This document shows, piece after piece, positions 54,969 through 62,834 of a stretch of 64,000 nucleotides of DNA. The first letter of the stretch is position 1. Each line of letters starts with the position of its first letter. The translations under genes and the position numbers were made by a program. The notes under the pieces were generated by a model, which was not told the DNA's origin, did no database searches, and saw only the letters and a program-made list of their open reading frames with translations. This DNA comes from JACRBE01 sp964429005 (lineage in GTDB: Bacteria; Chlamydiota; Chlamydiia; Chlamydiales; JACRBE01): positions 30,624 through 94,623 of the forward strand of contig CAYSAJ010000004.1 in NCBI GenBank assembly GCA_964429005.1, given 5' to 3'.

Positions 54969-55361
54969 ATGATTCTTGCGAGTGTCTCTTTGACACAAAT
55001 GCCGAAAACTCGGCTCATTCATTCACTTCCACCTCATATAAAGCCCCCTTCTCTTTTAGTAAAAGTGCCCCCTCTTAGACCTATAGCACATGTAGCTTCT
55101 TCAGCTTCTATCCTTTGTGCTTTAACTTGTCTTGGTGTGATGAGCACTGCTGAAGATCCTATCAAAAGGGTTGAAGACAAAATCAAGCAAAAAGAAAAGG
55201 AGCGTGAGGAGATGTGGAAACGCTATGACTTTGAATATAAAGAAAGTGAAGCCTTTCAAAGGGGCTTTGCTATGTCTCTAGCAGAAATCAATCGGGAGAT
55301 TGAAGAGCTCAATCGTGAGCTTACAATCTTACTATTTGCAAAGGAATCTGCATCCCTATAA
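54969..55361 (+). CDS. Orphan small protein with C-terminal coiled coil
   Basis: 130 residues from the first ATG. The N-terminal half is Pro/Leu-rich with a hydrophobic stretch at about 40-57 (HVASSASILCALTCLGVM); residues 63-122 are charged and heptad-like (KRVEDKIKQKEKEREEMWKR), a coiled coil. An AAGGAGG sequence at 54920-54926 lies 42 nt before the ATG with no ATG, GTG or TTG at normal distance, while the frame stays open upstream, so the start is uncertain. A strong terminator follows at once. Confidence 0.6.
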   Translation: MILASVSLTQMPKTRLIHSLPPHIKPPSLLVKVPPLRPIAHVASSASILCALTCLGVMSTAEDPIKRVEDKIKQKEKEREEMWKRYDFEYKESEAFQRGFAMSLAEINREIEELNRELTILLFAKESASL

Positions 55362-55364
55362 TTA

Positions 55365-55394
55365 AAAACCCACCTTTTCAAAAGGTGGGTTTTA
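55365..55394. terminator. Bidirectional Rho-independent terminator
   Basis: A near-perfect palindrome: ACCCACCTTT pairs with AAAGGTGGGT, flanked by AAAA and TTTT, directly after the orphan stop codon. It can work in both directions. Confidence 0.9.
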
Positions 55395-55516
55395 AAGAAG
55401 CACGAATACTTGCCTATTTGTCCCTCATAGCTACAATTAAAAAATTTCTGTGTCTAGTTCTTTTTGAGAAGTTTAGGTACCATTTCTTCCTTTTTGAATA
55501 AAACAAGGAAATTCAT

Positions 55517-55846
55517 ATGGAAATCTTATCCCATCGATTCTACACTTTTCCTATTCCACCAGACTTGTTAGATCCAACGGCATATTCAATGCTAAGCCGT
55601 ATGCACATTCACGAACGAACCTCTCTGGGAGAAGATCTTGAAGAGATTACTTTTATTGCAGTATCGGTATTCGAGATGGTTCGTCATCCGGGCTTTTTGC
55701 TAATTTCAATTCAAAAAGCTATATGCGAGGTTTATACCGCTGCTGGGAGCGAGGTAACCGTTGAAGTTTTCACCCGAACGATTGGTCTAATCGTTCCACG
55801 ACCCCCTGAAGGATCATCTATTTCTTCAATAGACATTATGCTATAG
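55517..55846 (+). CDS. Orphan small protein
   Basis: 109 residues, not recognised. AAGGAA lies upstream of the ATG. Predicted mixed fold with a hydrophobic middle (FLLISIQKAICEVYTAAG, about 60-77); no signal or membrane span. The region just after the stop (55820-55920) stays open in another frame (ending ...SDTLTQFYAS), so the gene could be a frameshifted remnant of something longer. Lies at the left end of the inserted region next to the direct repeat. Confidence 0.55.
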   Translation: MEILSHRFYTFPIPPDLLDPTAYSMLSRMHIHERTSLGEDLEEITFIAVSVFEMVRHPGFLLISIQKAICEVYTAAGSEVTVEVFTRTIGLIVPRPPEGSSISSIDIML

Positions 55847-55854
55847 ATCCAAAT

Positions 55855-55879
55855 GCGGAGAACTTGAAAAAAGATCTTA
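55855..55879 (+). repeat. Direct repeat, left copy (25 nt)
   Basis: Begins GCGGAGAACTTGAAA and ends TCTTA; matches 57455-57479 at 23 of 25 positions in the same orientation. The pair brackets the SDR remnant and the DUF1016 nuclease gene. Confidence 0.7.
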
Positions 55880-55897
55880 GTTTTATATCAGATACAC

Positions 55898-56017
55898 TTA
55901 CACAATTTTACGCATCTTAAAAAGATTGATTCCCTCCTTAGCAAACAGCAACCCAATCCCTTTACCAATACTGCGACTACCTCCAGTTACAATGACTTTT
56001 TTTCCCTTCAATTTCAT
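55898..56017 (-). pseudogene. Remnant of a short-chain dehydrogenase gene (N-terminus only)
   Basis: 39 codons read from the ATG at 56017 begin MKLKGKKVIVTGGSRSIGKG and continue into LLFAKEGINLF before drifting and stopping at 55898. This is the first beta-alpha unit of an SDR of the FabG type, with the cofactor loop TGGSRSIG (Ser for the usual second Gly). The catalytic part is missing, so it is a truncated copy. The remaining sequence up to 56123 shows a further open stretch without a recognisable family. Confidence 0.75.
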
Positions 56018-56123
56018 AATGATTTAGAGTTTATTTACAGAAGCTTTATCTCTTTTTCGTTGGACTCCTTCATCTAAGGCAACAGGGTGCTGCCCAATTG
56101 GAAAACCTACCAGTTCATATCTT

Positions 56124-57245
56124 CTACATATGATGCTGAGTTTCTTTTTTCGTCTTTATTTTTTTTATCTTCTGAAGAGGGATTGAACTTAGCTCAGCCT
56201 CTATCTCATCGATGGTTGGCAGCTGTCCTTCGAGCTTTTTAGGCAATGAGGAGACAATTTTCGTTTCATATTCAGCCACTCCTATCGGCTTATGGATATC
56301 TCGCAGTGCATACTCCGCAATGAAATTATCTTTCCTCTTGCAAATTAGAATGCCAATTGTTGGATTGTCTGCAGGTTTCCTCATAAGATCATCAACAGCT
56401 GATAGGTAAAAGTTCATTTTTCCAGCGAACTCAGGTTTGAAGTCCACTGCCTTCAGTTCAATAACAACAAAGCACCTAAGATTCAAATGATAGAACAAAA
56501 GATCGATATAGAAGTCTTTCTTGCCTATCACTAGATTCACCTGCCTTCCAACAAACGCAAATCCTTGCCCTAACGCACACAAAAACTTCTCAACATGAGC
56601 AAGTAATCCATCTTCTAGGTCCTTTTCAACATGCTCTGTAGTCAGCTCGAGAAAATCAAAATTATAAGGATCCTTTAGAGTGTCATGAGCTAATTTAGAA
56701 TGTGGGCTAGGCAACCTAACATGAAAATTGGTAATCGCTTTGCCATGTCGTTGATAAGTTTTTATTTTAATTGAATCTATTAATGCATTTCGGGACCAGC
56801 CCTCTTGAATGACCATATTGGCATACCAAAGGCGCTCCTCCAAAGACTTAACTCCTTCAAATATAGCTATGTTATGACCCCAAGGGATATTGAAAACGGG
56901 CAGCTCTTCTAATTTACCCACAACTTGTGGGTAAATTGAATATGCGAGATAAAACGCCCTCATCCTGCCCATGTTTGTCCTAGAAAAGCCTTCGATCCCA
57001 GGAAACTCATTCTGAATGTCTCTTGCGATCCTATCTATGACACCTGACCCCCACCCATCTTTTTCTTTTCTTTCGACAATTTCTTTGCCTATATCCCAAT
57101 ATAAACGAATAAGCTCTCGATTGACGGCTAAAGTAGCTTTGAATTGAGCAGATCGTATCTTTTTCTTAAGTTCAGTCACAAACTTGGCGTAGTCGATAGA
57201 AGTGACGTCTTCCTTTTTGGAGACAGTTTTTTTGCTTTTTGCCAT
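56124..57245 (-). CDS. DUF1016/YhcG-family PD-(D/E)XK nuclease-like protein
   Basis: 373 residues. N-terminal DUF1016_N domain (about 18-175; VNRELIRLYWDIGKEIVERK, GIEGFSRTNMGRMRAFY) and C-terminal PDDEXK domain (about 185-340) with DFYIDLLFYH (Asp248) and VIELK (Glu263, Lys265), the expected catalytic set. A Lys-rich N-terminus precedes. Such proteins are common accessory genes of bacteria, often near restriction-modification or mobile DNA; their role is not settled. It stands alone inside the region between dnaX and ybaB and is flanked by the 25-nt direct repeats. Confidence 0.93.
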   Translation of the reverse strand: MAKSKKTVSKKEDVTSIDYAKFVTELKKKIRSAQFKATLAVNRELIRLYWDIGKEIVERKEKDGWGSGVIDRIARDIQNEFPGIEGFSRTNMGRMRAFYLAYSIYPQVVGKLEELPVFNIPWGHNIAIFEGVKSLEERLWYANMVIQEGWSRNALIDSIKIKTYQRHGKAITNFHVRLPSPHSKLAHDTLKDPYNFDFLELTTEHVEKDLEDGLLAHVEKFLCALGQGFAFVGRQVNLVIGKKDFYIDLLFYHLNLRCFVVIELKAVDFKPEFAGKMNFYLSAVDDLMRKPADNPTIGILICKRKDNFIAEYALRDIHKPIGVAEYETKIVSSLPKKLEGQLPTIDEIEAELSSIPLQKIKKIKTKKETQHHM

Positions 57246-57454
57246 TTATAAGTTCTCTATTGATGACCAAGCGCAGTTTGCGGTCACAGAAATTATGAGA
57301 CAATAGCACTAACTGGAGAAAAATTAAAATAATTTTAGGATAGCTTCGCCTCGTCAGCAGCCTAAAATTTGTTTAAATTGATATAAAATTCTGCTGTGTC
57401 TGCCTATGAAAAATCGGATTCGTATCTCTACGATGGAGCTTGCTATCGAGGTAA

Positions 57455-57479
57455 GCGGAGAACTTGAAAGAAGCTCTTA
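57455..57479 (+). repeat. Direct repeat, right copy (25 nt)
   Basis: Same orientation as 55855-55879 with two substitutions. Its end coincides with the stop codon of the MFS gene on the other strand, so the repeat boundary could mark an insertion or recombination joint. Confidence 0.7.
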
Positions 57480-58949
57480 ATTTGGTATTTTCTCTCTATT
57501 ATGAACTCGCTTTGGAAGGAATAAAGAACAGACCATCGCGAGTATCATCAAGATCGCAAGATATATAAGCATGGTTTCATAACCAAATTTGAACCCTTCA
57601 TGGAGCCAAGGAAGAATTGGAGACTCTGATCCAACGATACTTTCTGCAGCTGCAGGATCGGACAACAAAGAGGCTGTATGCTCATGAAGTGCTTCTTTAA
57701 TTTTTCCCATGTAGGGTGACAAAAAGCGACTTGTTCCCATACGAAAAGAGACTCCGGCAACAGCCAAACCCATCACACCACCAATTTCTTGAAAGGTCAT
57801 AAACATCCCCGAAGCGATTCCTGCCATATGGTGAGGCAAAGAGGAAAGGGCCTGAGACGCAGAAGGCCCCCACGTAAGGACCCATCCAAACCCAATCAAG
57901 AGACAAGATCCATAGATCGTTAACTTCGATTGAAAAAGAACAGCAATAAATAGAGTGAAGAATCCTGCTAGTAATAGTTTCTTCGCTCCAGTTTTTTCAT
58001 ACAGTTTTCCTATAGGGATAGAAAAAAGAGCAACAGGTACTGTAATTAGTAACATTATTAATCCTACTTGCAATGAAGAGATCCCTACTTCATTTTGTAA
58101 ATAGAGAGGAAAAAAGAAAAAAACAGACCAGACAAAACCTATCAAACATCCGTTACAGATCGATGCAAAAACAAATCCAGAGTGAGCAAACAAATTAGGA
58201 TGAAAAAGAGGTTCTTTACTTCTCTTTTCTACAATAATAAATAACGCTAAAGAGAGGAGCGCCACGCTAAAAAGGGAGATGACCCCGATTGAATTCCATC
58301 CCCAGCTTGGGCCTTGCATGATACCACTTGCACTCCCACCTACTAAAAGACTAATTAATAAGACGCTGCTCCAGTTGCAATAGGTTGAATGTGTCTTCTC
58401 TTTTTCAACAAAAAGAAAAACTAAAATCAAAGCGATCAAAAGAAGAGGGATATTAATTAAAAAAATCCATCTCCAACTTAAGTAGCGCACCATAGCGCCT
58501 CCGAGCAGAGGCCCGATAGAAGAAGCTATCGATGTCACTGTCGCCCAAATCGCTATCGCTGTAGCTTTTTTGCTTTCTGGAAACTGGTGGACTGTGAGCG
58601 CCTGCGAAAGAGCGAGTACTGAAGCCCCAGCGAGTCCAAACATCCCCATGGAAATGATGACGAGTAAAATAGATTGTGAGAGCCCAGCACCAAGGCAGGC
58701 TAATGCTAAGCCAAAAAGTCCCAGCATGTAGAATAATTTTCTTCCATAAGCATCTCCGAGTTTGCCTATAATTAAGAGGGCAATACAAATACAAATTCCA
58801 TAGGAGTTCATCATCCATTGCAGCTGTAGAACGCTCGCCTCCAGTTCAGCTTGGATCGATGATAGTGACATATTAATACTTGACCAACCCGCCGCAAGAG
58901 CTGCCATCCCTAATAAAATTCCCAAAACAGCCATGGCTCTAGAAAACAT
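57477..58949 (-). CDS. MFS transporter, DHA2 (14-TM EmrB/QacA) family
   Basis: 490 residues with about 14 hydrophobic helices. Motif A GKLGDAYGRKLFY (about 62-74) and the DHA2 signature around GPLLGGAMVRYLSWRWIFLINIP (in part, about 143-165) are clear. Such pumps export drugs or metabolites by proton antiport. It starts 46 nt after the end of the AAA ATPase gene in the same direction and could share its transcript. Part of the accessory region between dnaX and ybaB. Confidence 0.92.
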   Translation of the reverse strand: MFSRAMAVLGILLGMAALAAGWSSINMSLSSIQAELEASVLQLQWMMNSYGICICIALLIIGKLGDAYGRKLFYMLGLFGLALACLGAGLSQSILLVIISMGMFGLAGASVLALSQALTVHQFPESKKATAIAIWATVTSIASSIGPLLGGAMVRYLSWRWIFLINIPLLLIALILVFLFVEKEKTHSTYCNWSSVLLISLLVGGSASGIMQGPSWGWNSIGVISLFSVALLSLALFIIVEKRSKEPLFHPNLFAHSGFVFASICNGCLIGFVWSVFFFFPLYLQNEVGISSLQVGLIMLLITVPVALFSIPIGKLYEKTGAKKLLLAGFFTLFIAVLFQSKLTIYGSCLLIGFGWVLTWGPSASQALSSLPHHMAGIASGMFMTFQEIGGVMGLAVAGVSFRMGTSRFLSPYMGKIKEALHEHTASLLSDPAAAESIVGSESPILPWLHEGFKFGYETMLIYLAILMILAMVCSLFLPKRVHNREKIPN

Positions 58950-58995
58950 TTTGATACCTAACTTAAAAATATTTAGTCTCGTTTGACAGTCTATA

Positions 58996-60375
58996 TTACA
59001 ATTTCTGCTGTTTTGCGTCGCTTAGCAATCGATGGATTTGTCCTAACAAATAAAAGGGCACAGAGATCAACTTATATTGGTGTGATCCCCCACTTCCTTC
59101 AGCGATTTCAGCAAAACATAAACTGGGCTTATCTGAATTAACCCTAACTGCAAGACTTGATTTTTTTTCTTTAATAAACTCGCGTAATGATTTAAGGCTT
59201 CCTGTAGTTCCTGACTTTACTTCTACTGGCACTACTCGATCCTCATGCTGTATAACATAGTCCACTTCAGCTGTAGATGTAGCCTTTTCTCTATTCCAAT
59301 AATATAACATAGGCGGAATATAGGATGGCTCTATAGTTCTTAATATTTGCCCTACCAATTGCTCAGCTATTCCTCCTTTATTGATCAGTGAAATTTCAGA
59401 TACTGATGCTAATTGGTGCAATGAGAGGCCTAATGAAACAGAGCAAAGTCCACAATCTAATAAAACCACTTTAAAAAATTTATCGTGACTTTCTGCGCCA
59501 AGGGGGATGCCGTTTGCAGATGAGGATATGACTCGAGAAGATACTCTGGCTTTTGAAAGCAGCTCTAGAGCTTGTTTTAGAGGAGCAGAATTAACTCCAG
59601 GATTAACATGGGTGTAAACAAATTTTTGTCCAAGCTGCCTTGGAATAGCTCTCATAACATCTTCTAAACGATCAACCGAAAGTCTACCTTTGTATTTTGA
59701 GAAATCCTCACGATAAGTTGTTAAAAGATCATAATGAATCTGCTCTATTTTATTGAGATCACTATGATTTTTCCAAGATACGATTGCTTGGGGCATTCCC
59801 CCAATAATCAAGTACTCTTTAATTAATTTGATCAACTGCACATGAATTGCCTCAGGAATTTCGATTTTCCAATTATAATTTTGAATATAAGAGCGCAATT
59901 CGGATTTTTCTAGGGCATCTAAAAATTCTTCAAACGAAAGTGGTTCTAAATACAGATAACCGATTCTTCCGACAGGCATACTAAATTCATGCTCAGCAAG
60001 AGAAAAATCAAGTAATGATCCCGCGGCAACAACAGGCAGCTCTGGCATGTCTTCAGCAAACCAGCGCAATTTTGCTAAAAGCTGAGGAGCAGCTTGAATT
60101 TCATCTAAAAATAAAATGGATTCATATGGATTGATTTTATGACCGAGCCAAGCTGAAATATTAACCAGAATCTCCTCGGGGTTATTTGAACTAAAGAGAG
60201 TCTGCGAATCAGGCCTTTTCTCAAAATTTATCTCGACAAGACGTCTTCCTTGCGTTTTAGCTAAATCCCGAATAATCCAGGTCTTTCCCACTTGACGAGC
60301 GCCCCGAATCACTAAAGGCTTACGTTCATTAGAATTTAACCAGCTTATCAAAAATGAAGACCGATCCCTTTTCAT
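58996..60375 (-). CDS. AAA-type ATPase with DUF4143 domain
   Basis: 459 residues. Walker A GARQVGKT (25-32), Walker B ILFLDEIQAAP (about 90-100), AGSLLDFSL and the PLSFEEFLDAL motif of the family, then a DUF4143 C-terminal part with VDYVIQHEDRVVPVEVKSG (a nuclease-like D-ExK arrangement). These proteins are widespread accessory genes of bacteria and archaea with no settled function, often moving horizontally. First gene, with the MFS pump, of the right half of the inserted region. Confidence 0.92.
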   Translation of the reverse strand: MKRDRSSFLISWLNSNERKPLVIRGARQVGKTWIIRDLAKTQGRRLVEINFEKRPDSQTLFSSNNPEEILVNISAWLGHKINPYESILFLDEIQAAPQLLAKLRWFAEDMPELPVVAAGSLLDFSLAEHEFSMPVGRIGYLYLEPLSFEEFLDALEKSELRSYIQNYNWKIEIPEAIHVQLIKLIKEYLIIGGMPQAIVSWKNHSDLNKIEQIHYDLLTTYREDFSKYKGRLSVDRLEDVMRAIPRQLGQKFVYTHVNPGVNSAPLKQALELLSKARVSSRVISSSANGIPLGAESHDKFFKVVLLDCGLCSVSLGLSLHQLASVSEISLINKGGIAEQLVGQILRTIEPSYIPPMLYYWNREKATSTAEVDYVIQHEDRVVPVEVKSGTTGSLKSLREFIKEKKSSLAVRVNSDKPSLCFAEIAEGSGGSHQYKLISVPFYLLGQIHRLLSDAKQQKL

Positions 60376-60736
60376 AATCCCTCCTTTATATACTAAGTTT
60401 TATTCTTTTTCAGATTTAAGTCTAGAAATTTAGGGGCTGTTTTCCAGAGCAAGTCTCATTTTTTAGGGGCTGTTTTCTAGAGTAAGTCTATTTTTTTTAG
60501 GGCTGTTTGGAAGCAATGTTTCTTTAGAATTCTATATACGTCTTATTTTTAGCTGTTTATGAAAAGTTAAGCATATTCCTCACTTTAATCACTTTTTTTT
60601 CTAAGCCTTAAGGGAGAATTGGGGCACAAAGATCCCCTTATTTATCCGTTGGTAATAGTTAGATTTTTTTTGAAACGTTGAAAGGAACCAAAAAATTGTT
60701 TATCCTTTTCATCAAATTACAGAAAGGACAAACTCC
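60376..60736. other. Gene-free stretch upstream of ybaB
   Basis: 361 nt with no convincing frame on either strand. It holds the tandem repeats listed separately (60431-60510), then AT-rich sequence with T-runs up to ybaB. No RNA gene or clear promoter could be identified. Confidence 0.5.
60431..60510 (+). repeat. Short tandem repeat, period 33-34 nt, about 2.4 copies
   Basis: Copies start TAGGGGCTGTTTT at 60431 and 60464 and TAGGGCTGTTT at 60498; copies 1 and 2 share AGAG-AAGTCT and end in a T-run, copy 3 diverges after about 12 nt. No coding potential. Confidence 0.8.
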
Positions 60737-61039
60737 ATGGGAAGTGGTTTTTCTAAGATGAAAAAGCAAGCCAAACTCTTTGGTCAGCAATTCAATAAAA
60801 TCCAAGAAGATCTGAAGAATACTGAAGTTGTAGGTGAAGCAGGAAATGGGCTTGTCAAAGTGATTTTGACAGGGGATAAAAAACTAAAAAAGATTTCGAT
60901 TTCTAAAGATTGCGTAGATCCTGAAGATATTGAGGGCCTTGAAGATTTGATTCAAGCAGCCTTTAATCAGGCTTTAGACAAAACAGAAGACTCTAATCCG
61001 ATGAACCAACTTTCTGGTTCTCTTCCTTTCTCTATCTAA
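60737..61039 (+). CDS. ybaB: Nucleoid-associated protein YbaB/EbfC family
   Basis: 100 residues, the family length. N-terminal helix MGSGFSKMKKQAKLFGQQFN, central strands VGEAGNGLVKVILTGDKKLKKI and DLIQAAFNQALDKTED, all YbaB-typical. It binds DNA as a dimer and shapes the nucleoid. AAAGGA precedes the ATG. Its last 4 nt overlap the convergent ptsI gene. In many bacteria it follows dnaX directly; here the accessory region lies between them. Confidence 0.95.
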   Translation: MGSGFSKMKKQAKLFGQQFNKIQEDLKNTEVVGEAGNGLVKVILTGDKKLKKISISKDCVDPEDIEGLEDLIQAAFNQALDKTEDSNPMNQLSGSLPFSI

Positions 61040-62787
61040 TCATCATAGAACCTACGATGATACTCTTCGAGTAAGTCGTAGGTTTGTTTATAACTATAAC
61101 AATTGAGCACATCCGACACGAGTTTTAGAGCCATATCTGAAGTGGTTTTTCTGATGATATATTTAATCATTGGGATATGCCGAGGTGAACAAGACAATCG
61201 ATTAAATCCAAGACCTAAAAGCAAAGGTGTGTAGAGAGGATTTGAGGCCATCTCTCCACAGATGCTGACAGGGATATTGCAAGCCTTGGATTGCTCCATC
61301 ACAAGCTTTAAGAGTCTGACAATGCTCGGATGACACCCTCGATAAAGATCTGCTAAGATCGTACTTTGGCGATCTACTGCAAGAGTGTATTGTATTAGGT
61401 CATTCGTTCCAATTGAGATAAAATCACAACTTTTTGCGACAGCATCTATCATGATCGCAATCGAAGGCACTTCTATCATGGCACCAATCGGTATGCGTGT
61501 AATAATACCAAGTTCCTTCTGAACGCGGTGGACAATATCTTTCACCTCATGAATCTCAGAGACATCGCTGATCAAGGGAAAAAGCAAATTAAGGTTTTTT
61601 CCCTGAGTAGTTTTGATGATCGCTTTGAGCTGTGTGTAGAGGATGTGGGGATTACGAAGTAAATAACGAATAGAGCGACATCCTAGTGCAGGATTGGCTT
61701 CTGGTTGCAAAGAAGAAGAAAAATTTTTATCCCCTCCTATATCAAAAACACGAAAGGTGATTGGAATTTCTTTTGTTTCTTGAATGAGACGCTCATAAAC
61801 AGCGAGTTGTTGATCTTCAGTGACCTGTGCGATGTCATCTTGAAGAAAGAAAAATTCAGACCTGAGAAGACCTATAGCTGGCACTTGATATTCAAAAAGC
61901 TTGGGGATGTCGATTAAATTTTCGATATTGGCCATGACTTCAACCGGAACTTGGTCTTGGGTCATTGCTGGGATGTGGACACTCTTTTTGAAATAACGGT
62001 AGCGCTCTTTATGTTTCTCATATCGTTCTTTATATTCATTAATACACTCTGGTGAGGGATTAATAATGACGAGCCCTTCATTGCCATCCACAATGACAGG
62101 GCAGCGTGTCATATCTTGGAGATCTGTGAGATCAATGTCTGCTACGTATGGAATTCCTTTGGCTCTTGCAATCAGCGCTGCATGAGAGGTTTTTCCCCCT
62201 GTCTGGGAAACAAACGCCTTCACAAAATCATAGCTAGCTTCCGCTGTATGTGATGGAGTGATTTCTTGAGCAAAAATAATCGAATCAACAGGACAATTAG
62301 AATAGAGTTTAGAAGAAGAAGGAAGTAAATGATTCAAAATCCTTTCCGAGAGGTCTCTTACATCGATTAATCTTTGCTGAAAGAAATGATCTGCTATTTT
62401 TGCAAATTGCTTCTCATAGTCGGTGATTGCAGAATGAAAAACAGCTTCTGTATTTCTCATCATATGTCTGATTTTTTCTTCTATTTCAACAGTGATGAAA
62501 GGATCATCAAGCATTTCGATATGTGAATCTATTATGGAAACGGCTTCTGTAGAACCTTCTGATTGAAGCGATTTTTGTAAGTAAAGCAGGTCAATTTTTG
62601 AAGATCTGATTGCTGAACGGTAACGCTCTATTTCACGATCTACTTCATGCAAAGAAATATGAAATTCGGGATAACGTCTTGATTCGACTTTAAGAAAAAA
62701 TGAGTTGCCAACTGCGATCCCTTCGCTAATGGGAATCCCCTTTAAGGTCCTCTCGGAGGTGTGTGTTTGAGCAGTTGATTTCATCAT
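61036..62787 (-). CDS. ptsI: PTS enzyme I (phosphoenolpyruvate-protein phosphotransferase)
   Basis: 583 residues. N-terminal phosphohistidine domain with GGKTSHAALIAR (His202), linker GNEGLVIINPS, and the PEP-binding TIM-barrel with LRSEFFFLQ, FRVFDIGGDK, GAMIEVPS, SIGTNDLIQY and SICGEMAS (Cys for proton donation). It passes phosphate from PEP to HPr. Length and motifs are standard. It follows hprK by 47 nt; no HPr (ptsH) gene lies in this window, so its acceptor must be elsewhere. Confidence 0.97.
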   Translation of the reverse strand: MMKSTAQTHTSERTLKGIPISEGIAVGNSFFLKVESRRYPEFHISLHEVDREIERYRSAIRSSKIDLLYLQKSLQSEGSTEAVSIIDSHIEMLDDPFITVEIEEKIRHMMRNTEAVFHSAITDYEKQFAKIADHFFQQRLIDVRDLSERILNHLLPSSSKLYSNCPVDSIIFAQEITPSHTAEASYDFVKAFVSQTGGKTSHAALIARAKGIPYVADIDLTDLQDMTRCPVIVDGNEGLVIINPSPECINEYKERYEKHKERYRYFKKSVHIPAMTQDQVPVEVMANIENLIDIPKLFEYQVPAIGLLRSEFFFLQDDIAQVTEDQQLAVYERLIQETKEIPITFRVFDIGGDKNFSSSLQPEANPALGCRSIRYLLRNPHILYTQLKAIIKTTQGKNLNLLFPLISDVSEIHEVKDIVHRVQKELGIITRIPIGAMIEVPSIAIMIDAVAKSCDFISIGTNDLIQYTLAVDRQSTILADLYRGCHPSIVRLLKLVMEQSKACNIPVSICGEMASNPLYTPLLLGLGFNRLSCSPRHIPMIKYIIRKTTSDMALKLVSDVLNCYSYKQTYDLLEEYHRRFYDD

Positions 62788-62834
62788 CTCAATGAAAAAA
62801 AGTAAAACTCACAGGATATCACCAATAAAGAGAT

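Noticed and set aside
56018..56123. Second degraded gene between the SDR remnant and the DUF1016 gene
   Set aside because: A short minus-strand frame is open (contains ELVGFPIGQHPVALDEG) but I cannot tie it to a family or show a start, so it is not listed as a gene.
57406..57480. 24-codon forward frame covering the right direct repeat
   Set aside because: Very short, no ribosome site, and overlaps the MFS stop on the other strand.
60431..60510. CRISPR array
   Set aside because: The units are contiguous tandem copies with no unique spacers, only about 2.4 copies, and no cas genes are nearby.
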